A stretch of 64,000 bases of DNA from the NCBI GenBank assembly GCA_900468805.1, contig UEIF01000018.1, positions 124,001 to 188,000 on the forward strand. Reading direction: 5' to 3'. The notes beneath the pieces are model-generated. The model made no database searches, was not told where the DNA came from, and saw only the letters and a list, made by a program, of their open reading frames with translations. This document shows, in pieces, positions 43,327 to 52,179 of the stretch. The stretch is from Hyphomicrobiales bacterium. GTDB taxonomy: Bacteria; Pseudomonadota; Alphaproteobacteria; Rhizobiales; Rhizobiaceae. The stretch's first letter is position 1, and the number at the start of each line of letters is the position of its first letter. Position numbers and translations under genes: made by a program.

Positions 43327-44127
43327 TCAGCGCAGCGTTTCGACGATCTCCATGAAGCGCTTTACCCGGTCGCTGTCGACAGGGTTCCACGTATTGCCGT
43401 CAACCTTGAAATGCGTGCCGATGATGACGCCGCTGGCAACGCTCAATATATCGCGCACATTGTCTTTATTGACGCCGGTATTGGCAAAGACAGGAACATC
43501 CTTGGCCGTCTCGCAAACGCGCCTGAGGTCCGATTGATCGACGGCTTGGCCGGTCAGTGGTCCCGAAACCAGGATGGCATCGGCGAGCGACGAGAACACG
43601 GCGCTCTTCGCCCTGAGTTCAATCGGTCGCTGGTCCAGCGAATGGGCAAATTCGGCGTTAATGTTGAAGAGCATCTTCATGTCATCGCGGCCGAGGCTAT
43701 GTCGCAGCCGTGCCGCCTTGGCGCAATCCGGCTGCCAGATGCCCATGTCTGATGCGAAAACGCCGGTGAAGATCTCGCGAACGAAGTTCGCGCCCGTCAC
43801 TGCCCCGATCGCAACGCTTGCAGAGGGGTCCCAGAGATAATTGACGCCGAACGGCACGGTCAGATGCGGCTTCACCCGCTCGACGATCGAGGTCATCGCC
43901 GCCAGCCCTTCCGGCGGTGCCTGGAAGACGTAGGGCCGGTCATTCTCGTTGCCGAACATGATGGCGTCGACACCGCCCGCCTGCAGCTTCTCGATATCGG
44001 ACAGAACGTCGTCGACGAGCTTGTTCAGCCCGCCGGCGGCATTATAGGCGGGCGAGCCGGGCAGGGCGCCGATATGCGCCATGGCGATGACCGCCTTCTT
44101 CTTGACGCCGAAAAAATCGAAAATCAT
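43327..44127 (-). CDS. BtpA/SgcQ-family protein
   Basis: 266 residues from the ATG at 44127 (AGGGAG ahead); the longer frame to 44259 is noncoding overlap. VIAMAHIGALPGSPAYNAAG (about 14-33), DAIMFGNENDRPYV, VPFGVNYLWDPSASVAIGAV (about 91-110), and C-terminal GTHFKVDGNTWNPVD (about 240-254) identify the BtpA/SgcQ TIM-barrel family. In sugar loci the family (SgcQ) sits with transporters and kinases; the reaction is not firmly known. First enzyme gene after the DeoR regulator and 15 bases before the kinase gene. Confidence 0.9.
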   Translation of the reverse strand: MIFDFFGVKKKAVIAMAHIGALPGSPAYNAAGGLNKLVDDVLSDIEKLQAGGVDAIMFGNENDRPYVFQAPPEGLAAMTSIVERVKPHLTVPFGVNYLWDPSASVAIGAVTGANFVREIFTGVFASDMGIWQPDCAKAARLRHSLGRDDMKMLFNINAEFAHSLDQRPIELRAKSAVFSSLADAILVSGPLTGQAVDQSDLRRVCETAKDVPVFANTGVNKDNVRDILSVASGVIIGTHFKVDGNTWNPVDSDRVKRFMEIVETLR

Positions 44128-44191
44128 GCGAAACTCCCTGAAGCCGAATCTGTGGGACGTGCATCCGTGGGGCGGATGCGGGAAGGGCACA

Positions 44192-45043
44192 TCAAAGCAG
44201 CGGCTGCTCCTCGGGCGCGATACGCAGCTCGACGCCGGCGGCGGCGAGCGCATCGGCAAGGTCGGCCGGTGGCATGGCGTCGGTGATCAGCATGTCGAAT
44301 TGCTGCAGCGGCGCGATATGCACCAGCGACATACGCTTGAACTTGGTAGAATCGCAAAGCACCACCTTTTGCGTGGCGCGGCGCAAGTAGACCCGCTTCA
44401 TGTCGGTGTCCTCGAAGGAATAGTCGTAGATTCCCTGCGCCGTGATCCCCGACACGCCGACGAAGGCGATGTCGAACCAGAGTTCCTCGAATTGCGAAAC
44501 GGCCGACTGGCTGCTGATTGCCATCTCCTCGCCACGCATGCGCCCGCCGGGCAGGTAAACCTCGCCAAAGCCGGTCCCTAGCTGCACTGCGTTGCGCACG
44601 CTGTTGGTGAAGATCTTCGTATGCGGCTGGTTGATCAGCAGGCCGGAAAGCAGATAGGTCGTGGTGCCGACGTCGAGCGCCAGGGTGCGCGCGCCGACGG
44701 CAACGCCTGCCGCGGCCATCGCAATGGTCCGCTTCGAGCCGGCATTGCGCGTCAGCCGGGATTCGAAAGTCGGTTCCTCGCGGTCGACAGCCTCACTGGC
44801 GATCGGCTCGAAAGTCTTGCCGCTACGCACTGCGCCGCCGTGGGTGCGCACCAGTCTGCCGTCCTTTTCGAGTTCGATCAGGTCGCGGCGGACAGTCATT
44901 TCCGAAACGGCAAGCTGGGAGGCGACGTCACTGACGGAGACCGCGCCCTTGCGCGCCAGTGTCTCCAGGATGCGTGCATGCCGCACCTGGGCCAGAACTT
45001 TCGGTTTTTCCGCTGTCGCGACCATCTGCTGTTCTGCGTCCAT
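44192..45043 (-). CDS. DeoR/GlpR-family transcriptional regulator
   Basis: 283 residues from the ATG at 45043 (GGGAGG is 14 bases away, rather far; a TTG at 45073 is less likely). An N-terminal DeoR helix-turn-helix: VSVSDVASQLAVSEMTVRRD (about 35-54), then LVRTHGGAV. The C-terminal sugar-phosphate sensor has VGARTLALDVGTTTYLLSGL (about 121-140), FTNSVRNAV, and AFVGVSGIT (about 193). Such repressors are released by a sugar phosphate, probably the product of the FGGY kinase. It is divergent from the SDR gene across a 165-base region with an inverted repeat. Confidence 0.9.
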   Translation of the reverse strand: MDAEQQMVATAEKPKVLAQVRHARILETLARKGAVSVSDVASQLAVSEMTVRRDLIELEKDGRLVRTHGGAVRSGKTFEPIASEAVDREEPTFESRLTRNAGSKRTIAMAAAGVAVGARTLALDVGTTTYLLSGLLINQPHTKIFTNSVRNAVQLGTGFGEVYLPGGRMRGEEMAISSQSAVSQFEELWFDIAFVGVSGITAQGIYDYSFEDTDMKRVYLRRATQKVVLCDSTKFKRMSLVHIAPLQQFDMLITDAMPPADLADALAAAGVELRIAPEEQPLL

Positions 45044-45134
45044 GATGCCGTTATTATCCTCCCGCGATCGCAACTCGTGGCTACGATTGTCTGATTGTTG
45101 CTTCCTGTGTATCGAATAATACGAACAAATTCAA

Positions 45135-45156
45135 ACACAAATTTTTCTTGTTGTGT
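45135..45156. promoter_or_regulatory. Operator candidate between deoR-type gene and SDR
   Basis: ACACAA (45135-45140) and TTGTGT (45151-45156) form a perfect 6-bp inverted repeat spaced by ATTTTTCTTG. It lies in the AT-rich divergent promoter region and is the best visible candidate for the DeoR-family repressor's own site. Confidence 0.45.
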
Positions 45157-45208
45157 GGGATTTTGTTGATATATGATCGATGGTGTTTCCATTCCATGAG
45201 GGCGGGCA

Positions 45209-45994
45209 ATGCAGTCTCCGAGCTTTCCAGAACTGTCCGGCAAGCGTGCGATCGTAACAGGCGGGGCGACAGGGATCGGGCGTGCAATCGCGACCGCTCT
45301 CTCTCGCCAGTCTATCCAGGTGGCGATCTGCGACATCAACCTGGCTGCGGCCGAACGGACGGCGGCCGAGATCGGCAACGGTGCCACCGCGCATGCGATC
45401 GACGTTCGCAGGCGCACCTCTGTCGAGGCGACCTTTTCCGAGGTGGTCGAGAGGACGGGCGGCTATGATATCCTCTGCGCCAATGCCGGTGTCTCCACCA
45501 TGCAACACGCGCTGGAACTGACCGACGAGGAATGGGACTATAATTTTGACGTCAACATTCGCGGCATCTTCCTGACCAATCAGATTGCCGCCCGCCGCTT
45601 CACGGGCATGGGCACCGGGGTCATCGTCAACACCGCGTCACTTGCCGCAAAGATCGGCGCGCCACTGCTGGCGCATTATTCCGCCAGCAAGTTTGCCGTG
45701 CTCGGCTGGACGCAGGCGCTCGCCCGCGAGCTTGCAGCTTCGGGCATTCGCGTCAACGCCGTCTGCCCGGGCTTCGTCAAGACTGGCATGCAGGAACGCG
45801 AGATTGCCTGGGAGGCAAGCCTGCGCGGCGTCACGCCCGAACGCGTCGTTGCGGATTATATCGCCCAGACGCCGCTCGGCCGGCTGGAAACGCCTGAGGA
45901 CGTCGCCGATGTCGTCGTTTTCCTCTGCTCTAATTCGGCTCGCTTCATGACCGGGCAGGGCGTCAACGTCACCGGCGGGGTCTACACCACCTGA
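45209..45994 (+). CDS. Short-chain dehydrogenase/reductase
   Basis: 261 residues. A classical NAD(P)-dependent SDR: nucleotide-binding TGGATGIGRA (about 17-26), DINLAA (about 40) after a beta strand, which suggests NAD(H) over NADP(H), NAG in LCANAGVSTM (about 88-97), catalytic Ser (about 142) and YSASK (Y about 156, K about 160). Oxidises a sugar, polyol or keto-group. First gene of the plus-strand unit, 46 bases ahead of the ABC ATPase gene and controlled from the same divergent region as the DeoR-type gene. Confidence 0.9.
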   Translation: MQSPSFPELSGKRAIVTGGATGIGRAIATALSRQSIQVAICDINLAAAERTAAEIGNGATAHAIDVRRRTSVEATFSEVVERTGGYDILCANAGVSTMQHALELTDEEWDYNFDVNIRGIFLTNQIAARRFTGMGTGVIVNTASLAAKIGAPLLAHYSASKFAVLGWTQALARELAASGIRVNAVCPGFVKTGMQEREIAWEASLRGVTPERVVADYIAQTPLGRLETPEDVADVVVFLCSNSARFMTGQGVNVTGGVYTT

Positions 45995-46040
45995 TCCGTC
46001 CAGGATCTGCGACGGGCCTCCCGTTCAGCAAGGAAAAAGC

Positions 46041-47189
46041 ATGGCTGAAATCGTCTTCGACCGGATCAGCAAAAGCTATGGCGATGGCTATGCGGCGATC
46101 CGCAACCTGAACATGACTATCCGCGACGGCGAATTCCTGGTTCTCGTCGGCCCCTCCGGCTGTGGCAAGTCGACGGCACTGCGCATGATCGCCGGCCTCG
46201 AAGAGGTCACCGATGGCCGCCTGACGATCAACGGCGTCGTCGTTAACGACCTCGCTCCGCGCGATCGTGATATCGCCATGGTATTCCAGTCCTATGCGCT
46301 TTACCCGCATCTGACGGTCGCCGAGAATATCGGCTTCGGCCTTCGCGTCCGTGGCCTCGACAAGGCCGACATTGCCCGCAAGGTGCAGGAGACGGCGAAG
46401 CTCCTGGAACTCGAGGACTATCTCGCCCGCAGGCCGGCCCAGCTCTCCGGCGGCCAGCGCCAGCGTGTCGCCATGGGCCGGGCGCTCGCCCGCAGCCCTC
46501 ATGCTTTCCTGATGGATGAGCCGCTTTCGAACCTTGATGCCCGTCTGCGCAGTCAGATGCGCGCCGAAATCGCCCGCATGCAGAAGATGTCGGGCATCAC
46601 CACAGTCTATGTCACGCATGACCAGGTCGAAGCCATGACCATGGGCGATCGCGTCGCCGTCATGAAAAGCGGCCTCCTGCAGCAACTCGGCATGCCGCGC
46701 AGCCTCTATGATCAACCGGCCAATCTCTTCGTCGCAAGCTTCATGGGCTCGCCGGCGATGAACCTGCTGGCGGCCGACCTCGTCGCGACGGAAAATGGAC
46801 CCGAAGCCCGCTTCGGCCGAACCTCCATCCTTTTCTCGGGCGACGTGCTTGCCGAGCGGCCGCGGATCGCCTCCGCTGCAGGCCGTGCTGTCGTACTCGG
46901 CATCCGACCGGAAGCCTTCCAGCCGATCGATACCGGTGGTTTGGCCGGAACTGTCGCCATTGTAGAGGATCTTGGCGCCAACCTGCTCATCCATGTCGAT
47001 GTCGAGGCGGCCGACCGGCTGAAATCGCTGTCGGCGGAGGAGGATGACGTGGCATTGTCTGCCCCGCGCCTGCGCGTCATTGTTGACGGCACCAAACGCG
47101 TGAAGATCGGCGAGCGCCTGTCGCTTGCCGCCGACCCCGCCCGCATCCATGTCTTCGATGCCGCGACGGAAGCGGCCATTCGCGGCTGA
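46041..47189 (+). CDS. UgpC/MalK-type ABC transporter ATPase
   Basis: 382 residues. Walker A GPSGCGKSTA (about 37-46), Q-loop VFQSYALYPH, signature LSGGQRQRVAMG (about 134-145), Walker B AFLMDEPLSNLD (about 155-166) and switch His YVTHDQVEAM; the C-terminal ~130 residues are a TOBE/MalK-type regulatory domain. Energises a sugar ABC importer. The only permease and binding-protein genes nearby of the matching class are on the opposite strand at 47303-50508, so the transporter is split over two convergent units. Confidence 0.93.
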   Translation: MAEIVFDRISKSYGDGYAAIRNLNMTIRDGEFLVLVGPSGCGKSTALRMIAGLEEVTDGRLTINGVVVNDLAPRDRDIAMVFQSYALYPHLTVAENIGFGLRVRGLDKADIARKVQETAKLLELEDYLARRPAQLSGGQRQRVAMGRALARSPHAFLMDEPLSNLDARLRSQMRAEIARMQKMSGITTVYVTHDQVEAMTMGDRVAVMKSGLLQQLGMPRSLYDQPANLFVASFMGSPAMNLLAADLVATENGPEARFGRTSILFSGDVLAERPRIASAAGRAVVLGIRPEAFQPIDTGGLAGTVAIVEDLGANLLIHVDVEAADRLKSLSAEEDDVALSAPRLRVIVDGTKRVKIGERLSLAADPARIHVFDAATEAAIRG

Positions 47190-47202
47190 GGCGTGTCTCT
47201 TT

Positions 47203-47302
47203 AACGCGCGTCGCGCCGAATCGGACTCATACGACGCGCTTTAGATCTTTGTTTTTATGCATGTCGTTGTCCCAAAACCGCTGCGCTTTTGGGCGACATG
47301 CA
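47203..47302. repeat. Rhizobium-type palindromic intergenic element
   Basis: Two nested palindromes: GCGCGTCG (47206-47213) with CGACGCGC (47232-47239), and TGCATGTCG (47258-47266) with CGACATGCA (47294-47302), the latter also containing CCCAAAA (47271-47277) and TTTTGGG (47287-47293). I recognise this kind of sequence (TGTCCCAAAACCGCT core) as a dispersed repeat in Rhizobium genomes. It sits exactly between two convergent genes and abuts the permease stop, so it may also end both transcripts. Confidence 0.7.
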
Positions 47303-48121
47303 TTAGTGAATGCCCTTCGTCAGGCCTTGCACGAAATAGCGGTTGAGGAAGAGCACGATCAGCACGATCGGGATCGTCGAAAAATGCGCCAGTGCGCCGA
47401 GCGTGCCCCAGGTGATGTCCTTCGTTCCATAGGCTGAAAGCAGCGCCACCGAGATCGGCTTGGAATCGAGCCGGGTGAGGAACATCGGGTAGAGGAAGTC
47501 GTTCCAGGAAAACATCAGGCAGAACAGCGTGGAGGCGACGACCCCTGAGCGCACCGCCGGCAGCGCCACGCGCCAGAAGGAGCCGAACAGCGTGCAGCCA
47601 TCCGTCAGCGCTGCCTCTTCCAGCTCTTTCGGCAGGCTGCGGAAATAGGAAAACATCATCCAGGTGACGAAGGCCGAATTCAGCATCGCGTTGATGAGGA
47701 CGACGGCGACCCAGCTGCCGAGCAGGCCGATGTCGCGCATCATCAGGTAGAAGGGGATGAGTGCTGCCACCGCCGGCACCATGCGGATCGCCATGAAGAA
47801 ATATGCAACGGCAATGGCGTAGCGGCTGGTCGAACGCGCCAGCGCATAGCCCGCCGGCACACCGAGCAGCAGCGACAGGATGACGGAACCGCCGGCGATT
47901 AGCAGACTTGACGATACAAGACTCCAGACGTCGAACAGGCGGAAGACAGTCGCGAACTGTTCGAAGGTCGGCACGAAGGTCAATTTCGGTGGGATCGAGA
48001 AGATATCGCGCGACGGCTTGTAGGCGGTCGATGCCAGCCATAGGAATGGCAGCAGGAAAAAGGTGAGCATGACAAGGATGAAGGCGCGCTGGCCGATGCG
48101 ACTGAGGGTAGGCGTGCTCAT
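47303..48121 (-). CDS. ABC sugar transporter permease (MalG/UgpE type)
   Basis: 272 residues, six predicted membrane helices. The EAA loop is in LPKELEEAALTDGCTLFGSF (about 163-182). N-terminus LVMLTFFLLPFLWLASTAYK and C-terminus LNRYFVQGLTKGIH are typical for the second permease of carbohydrate uptake-1 systems. The start ATG at 48121 overlaps the stop of the other permease by four bases (ATGA). I chose it over the longer frame, whose upstream part is a shadow of the first permease. Confidence 0.92.
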   Translation of the reverse strand: MSTPTLSRIGQRAFILVMLTFFLLPFLWLASTAYKPSRDIFSIPPKLTFVPTFEQFATVFRLFDVWSLVSSSLLIAGGSVILSLLLGVPAGYALARSTSRYAIAVAYFFMAIRMVPAVAALIPFYLMMRDIGLLGSWVAVVLINAMLNSAFVTWMMFSYFRSLPKELEEAALTDGCTLFGSFWRVALPAVRSGVVASTLFCLMFSWNDFLYPMFLTRLDSKPISVALLSAYGTKDITWGTLGALAHFSTIPIVLIVLFLNRYFVQGLTKGIH

Positions 48122-49059
48122 CGCCCGTTCGCCTTTCTGTCCGCCTTGCGTATCAACAGAATGAAGCCTGCCGCGATTACGGCGATGCAGATCAGTGTCA
48201 GGTTCGAGATTGCCGAGGCTCGGCCGATATTGAAGAATTCCAGCCCCTGCTTCACCGCATGCAGCATGAGCGTGTTGGTTGCATTGCCCGGACCTCCGCC
48301 CGTCGTCACGTAGACGCTGTCGAAGACCCGGAAGGCATCGATGGTGCGCAGCGTCAGCGCCAGCAGGATCGAAGGCAGCATAAGCGGAATGATGATGATC
48401 CTCAGACGCTGCAGCGCTGTTGCGCCATCCACTTCCGATGCTTCGAGAATATCGCCCGGCAGCGCTTTCAGGCCGGCAAGCAGGATCAGTGCCACCAGTG
48501 GCGTCCATTCCCAGATGTCGACGAAGATAAGGGTCGCCAGTGCCGAATTCGGATTGGCGAAAAGCCCGCGCGGATCGGAAAGCCCGAACTCGGCCAGATA
48601 ATAACCGATGAGCCCATAGTCGGCGAGCAGCAGCGCCCGGAAAATCAGCCCGACCACAAGCGGTGTGATCGTCACCGGAATCAGGATCAACGCCAGGCAG
48701 ATCCGGTTGAAGCGGTCGTCGCGCCAGAGCGCCAGCGCAATGGCGAAACCGACCAGCAGTTCGACGGTCACGGCGCCGACCGTGAAGATGACGGTATTGA
48801 TGAAAGCCCCGCGCGTCACCGTGTCGGAGAGAAGATCGACATAGTTGCCGAGCCCGACGAAGTGCGTCCGTGCCGGCTTCAGCAGATTGTATTCGTAGAG
48901 GCTGAACCAGATACCCTGTGCCAGCGGCCAGACGCCGATGACGAGCACGTAGAGGATGGCCGGCAGCGTCATCAGGATGAAGAACAGCCGCCTGCGCTCG
49001 AGATAGGAAATGCTCAAGGCCGGAGAGGGCTTCAGCGCGGAAGTGAGGGATAGGGTCAC
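48118..49059 (-). CDS. ABC sugar transporter permease (MalF/UgpA type)
   Basis: 313 residues from GTG at 49059 (MTLSLTSALKPSPALSISYL), the only reasonable in-frame start; longer versions contain non-membrane, charged sequence. Six helices; the EAA loop is in LPGDILEASEVDGATALQRL (about 210-229). C-terminal VYVTTGGGPGNATNTLMLHA is characteristic of MalF/UgpA-type permeases. Middle gene of the binding protein-permease-permease operon. Confidence 0.9.
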   Translation of the reverse strand: MTLSLTSALKPSPALSISYLERRRLFFILMTLPAILYVLVIGVWPLAQGIWFSLYEYNLLKPARTHFVGLGNYVDLLSDTVTRGAFINTVIFTVGAVTVELLVGFAIALALWRDDRFNRICLALILIPVTITPLVVGLIFRALLLADYGLIGYYLAEFGLSDPRGLFANPNSALATLIFVDIWEWTPLVALILLAGLKALPGDILEASEVDGATALQRLRIIIIPLMLPSILLALTLRTIDAFRVFDSVYVTTGGGPGNATNTLMLHAVKQGLEFFNIGRASAISNLTLICIAVIAAGFILLIRKADRKANGR

Positions 49060-49221
49060 GTCATGTCCATCAGGTTCCTGGTTCGATGTCCGTCCCAGAG
49101 GGTCGAGCCCGGGGCTCTCCCGATCATGAAGCCGGAGGCGCATCGGATCAATGGTCTGGAAACGGCAGGGGCCGCGATATAGGCCGCGGCCCCTGGGATA
49201 ACTGACTGGCGGCAACTGCAG

Positions 49222-50508
49222 TCAGAATAGCTTCACAGCAGCTTCCTGGGCGGCATCGAGCGCCTTTTTAGGGTCGGCGTTGCCGACGAGGACGTCGCTG
49301 ACGGCGGTGCCGAGCAGATCCTGAATTTCCGGATATTGCGGGATGCGCGGGCGATATTCGCCGTCGCCATGCTCGAAGGTCTCAGCGATGACGGGCAGGA
49401 AGGGGAACTTCGCGAGTAGATCGGCATCGGTCATCTCGCTCTTGCGCAGGAAGCTGCCGGCGCCCATCATGTTGAATTCCTTGTGCACCGGCGGGCTGAC
49501 CAGCCACTTGATGAAGGCCCAGGCGGCTTCTTTCTGAGGCTCCTTGATGCCGGCGTTGATCGCCATGCCCCAGCCGCCGATGCCGTAGAGCTTCGGCAGG
49601 CCGGCACCGCGCGGCGCCGTCGTGATCGCCACCTTATCGACGATCTTCGAGATTGCGGGATCGTAGTAGCCAGGGGCGCCGACCGACCATGTCTGCATGG
49701 TCGCGGCAATGCCCTGGCGGAAGCTCTCCTCGCGTCCACCCCAGTCGTAATTAACGGCACCTGGGGGGGCCGCTTTCATGAATAGATCCTTGTAGACGGT
49801 CAGGCTCTTGATATTGGCTTCGGAATTCAGTGCCGGCTTGCCGTCGGAGCCGAGGATCGAACCGCCCATCTCGGTATTGTACTGCATCCAGTCCTGGGCG
49901 ACCGCCGGGCCTTTCTGGCCATTGGCGACGAAGCCATAGGTCTTCTTGCTGGCGTCGGTCAGCTTATATGCCGCCTCGATCATTTCCTCCATCGTCGTCG
50001 GCGCCTTCAGGCCGGCGGCGTCGAAGAGATCCTTGCGATAGGCGAGCACGTTGGCATAACCGGCAAAGGGAAAAGCAACCTGCTTGTCGCCCCAGTGGCC
50101 CAATGCGTTGAGAAGCGTCGGATAGATATCATCGAGTTTCAGTTCGGCGGCGTCGCGTTTCATCCACTCGGTGAGGTCGACGGTGTATTTGTTTTCCGCA
50201 TATTGGCCCGCCCAGACGATATCCATCGTCACCAGGTCATAGCCGCCGGTGCCGCCGACGAAATCGGTCGTGGTCTTGGTCAGCAGCGAGCCGTAGTCGA
50301 GAATGTCGACTTTGACGGCGGCGCCCGTCTCCTCAGTAAATTTGGGGGCGATGGCAGCCAGAACGGCTGCGAACTGATCGTTCTGCGAGGCAAGCGTGAG
50401 GGTGATGCCTTCATATTTCCTGTCGGCGCCGATGGCGGAGCCCACAAATGCGACGGAGACGAGGCTCGCGATCGCCAATTTTCGTGTGACACTGCTGAGC
50501 GATTTCAT
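49222..50508 (-). CDS. ABC sugar transporter substrate-binding protein
   Basis: 428 residues from the ATG at 50508 (GGGGAG site). Signal peptide about 1-28 (LVSVAFVGSAIGA). The mature protein is an extracellular solute-binding protein of the carbohydrate uptake-1 type: KYEGITLTLASQNDQFAAVL at the N-terminus, GGYDLVTMDIVWAGQYAENK (about 88-107), FPFAGYANVLAYRKDLFDAA (about 150-169) and YGIGGWGMAIN. It binds a sugar or polyol in the periplasm and delivers it to the two permeases encoded next. Divergent from the catabolic operon at 50728. Confidence 0.92.
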   Translation of the reverse strand: MKSLSSVTRKLAIASLVSVAFVGSAIGADRKYEGITLTLASQNDQFAAVLAAIAPKFTEETGAAVKVDILDYGSLLTKTTTDFVGGTGGYDLVTMDIVWAGQYAENKYTVDLTEWMKRDAAELKLDDIYPTLLNALGHWGDKQVAFPFAGYANVLAYRKDLFDAAGLKAPTTMEEMIEAAYKLTDASKKTYGFVANGQKGPAVAQDWMQYNTEMGGSILGSDGKPALNSEANIKSLTVYKDLFMKAAPPGAVNYDWGGREESFRQGIAATMQTWSVGAPGYYDPAISKIVDKVAITTAPRGAGLPKLYGIGGWGMAINAGIKEPQKEAAWAFIKWLVSPPVHKEFNMMGAGSFLRKSEMTDADLLAKFPFLPVIAETFEHGDGEYRPRIPQYPEIQDLLGTAVSDVLVGNADPKKALDAAQEAAVKLF

Positions 50509-50539
50509 GTCTGCTCCCCTTTTTTGATTGCTTTGAGGC

Positions 50540-50567
50540 ACTATACATCAAACAAAATCGCACTCAA
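50540..50567 (-). promoter_or_regulatory. Promoter of the binding-protein operon
   Basis: On the minus strand TTGAGT (plus 50562-50567) and TATAGT (plus 50540-50545) are 16 bases apart, followed by the SD and ATG at 50508. Confidence 0.5.
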
Positions 50568-50573
50568 GCGCAC

Positions 50574-50648
50574 TTGACAAAAAATCGTAAACATTAAAAA
50601 TCACAAATTAGAACATATTCGCGCATAAATGTCCATATTTTATGCGCG
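50574..50648 (+). promoter_or_regulatory. Promoter/operator of the catabolic operon
   Basis: A consensus TTGACA at 50574-50579 faces right. Downstream is a perfect 10-bp inverted repeat, CGCGCATAAA (50620-50629) and TTTATGCGCG (50639-50648), 9-base spacer, plus a half-site GCATAAA at 50651-50657. This is a strong candidate for a dimeric repressor/activator site between the divergent sugar-transport and catabolic operons. Confidence 0.6.
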
Positions 50649-50727
50649 TTGCATAAAAAATAGCAGGGAGCTGATCATTCCCTGCGCGTTTATACTGTCC
50701 TGTCCAACGCGCGTGAGCTGCATATTC

Positions 50728-52179
50728 ATGACGACCCCACCGGATGAGCGCCTGAGAGAGCTGGAACGTCGCGCCCATGATGAAATGGCGCGCATCGAAG
50801 CGCTCTGCGCCGACTGGCCGAAGCTGGGCGATGAAGACCGCAAAGACCTGCATTCGGTTGTGATCTGCGGCGCCGGCCTCTCCGGTCTCTCGATCGCCTT
50901 CGCCCTGAAGCGGCGCGGTATCAGGTCCGTTCACGTGATCGATCAGAGCGAGGAGGGCCGGGAGGGCCCTTGGATCACCTGCGCCCGCATGCAGACCCTG
51001 CGTTCGCCAAAATATCTCTCGGGTCCGGACCTCGGCATCCCGAGCCTGACGCTGCGCTCCTGGTACGAGGCACTGAATGGTGGCGACGCCTGGGATGCAC
51101 TCGACAAGATCAGCCGCCAGGACTGGATGGCGTATCTCATCTGGTTTCGGAGGACTGTCGGCATCGACGTCGAAAACCGCACGACGCTTTCCTCGATAGA
51201 TCAGGCGGAAGGCGGACTTGCTCTCACCTTGACGAACGTTGGCGGCACCAGCCGCACAATCACCTGTCGTCATCTGGTAATGGCGACCGGTATCGACGGC
51301 TGCGGCGGGCCGCGCATACCCGCGATGGTCAAGACGCTGCCGAAATCCGCCTGGACGCATAGCAACGAGCCGATACCGATCGATTTCCTCAAGGACAGGA
51401 ATGTTGCGATCCTTGGCAGTGGCACGTCGAGCTTCGACTGGGCGGTGGCGGCGCTCGAAACCGGGGCTCGGGACGTGACGATGTTTGCGCGAAGCGCCGA
51501 TCTGCCGCGTACCGAGGTTCTTGCCTGGACAAACTTTCCCGGTTTTCTCGGCCATTTCGCCGACCTGCCGGATCTGGAGCGCTGGCGCTTCGCAAATCTC
51601 TACTTCAACTTCAAGGTGCCGCCGACCCAGGAGCAATATAACCGGGCCTGCCGCCATCCCGGCTTCACGATGCAGCTCGGCTGTGGCATCCGCGAGCTCT
51701 CGATGGACGGCGGCAGGATCAGGCTGGCGACCACAAATGGCATCTTCCATGCCGATCACCTCCTCCTCGGCACCGGCTATGAAGTTAATTTCGCGCTCAG
51801 GCCCGAGCTTGCCGGTCTCGTCGCGACCGCTGCGCTTTGGAAGGACCGTTTCCAGCCACCGCAGGGAGAGGAGAATGCCATGCTTGCCGGCCATCCCTAT
51901 CTCGGCCCCGGTTTCGAGCTCACGCCCAGATATGCCGAAGCCAGCTGGGTCTCGCGCATCCATATGTTCAATGCCGGCGCGCTGGCGAGCCTCGGCCCGA
52001 TCAGCAACGGCGTCACCGGTCTCAAATACGGCGTGCCGCGCATTGTCGACGCCCTGGTGAAAGCGCTGTTCATAGGGGATTCCAACCGGTATCTTGCAGC
52101 ATTGGCCGCCTATGACGAACCGCATTTCGATCCTGGCATAGACGAGGACGCCACGACACCAAGGGAGGTTTTGGCATGA
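50728..52179 (+). CDS. Flavin-dependent monooxygenase-like protein (FAD/NAD(P)-binding)
   Basis: 483 residues from the ATG at 50728; the preceding in-frame extension crosses the operator region. Two dinucleotide-binding folds: FAD site VVICGAGLSGLSIAFALKRR (about 45-64) and NAD(P) site VAILGSGTSSFDWAVAALET (about 225-244). Between them are PKYLSGPDLGIPSLTLRSWY and a C-terminal third with LLGTGYEVNFALRPEL. The order matches flavin monooxygenases (FMO, Baeyer-Villiger group) that insert oxygen into a ring or N/S centre. It is followed, with a 4-base overlap, by a questin-oxidase-like gene. First gene of the plus operon 50728-57057. Confidence 0.85.
   Translation: MTTPPDERLRELERRAHDEMARIEALCADWPKLGDEDRKDLHSVVICGAGLSGLSIAFALKRRGIRSVHVIDQSEEGREGPWITCARMQTLRSPKYLSGPDLGIPSLTLRSWYEALNGGDAWDALDKISRQDWMAYLIWFRRTVGIDVENRTTLSSIDQAEGGLALTLTNVGGTSRTITCRHLVMATGIDGCGGPRIPAMVKTLPKSAWTHSNEPIPIDFLKDRNVAILGSGTSSFDWAVAALETGARDVTMFARSADLPRTEVLAWTNFPGFLGHFADLPDLERWRFANLYFNFKVPPTQEQYNRACRHPGFTMQLGCGIRELSMDGGRIRLATTNGIFHADHLLLGTGYEVNFALRPELAGLVATAALWKDRFQPPQGEENAMLAGHPYLGPGFELTPRYAEASWVSRIHMFNAGALASLGPISNGVTGLKYGVPRIVDALVKALFIGDSNRYLAALAAYDEPHFDPGIDEDATTPREVLA

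Noticed and set aside
45969..47150. A 393-residue minus-strand frame opposite the ABC ATPase
   Set aside because: Shadow; the ATPase motifs are complete on plus.
50608..52125. A 505-residue minus-strand frame opposite the flavoprotein gene
   Set aside because: Antisense shadow; the plus protein has two Rossmann motifs.
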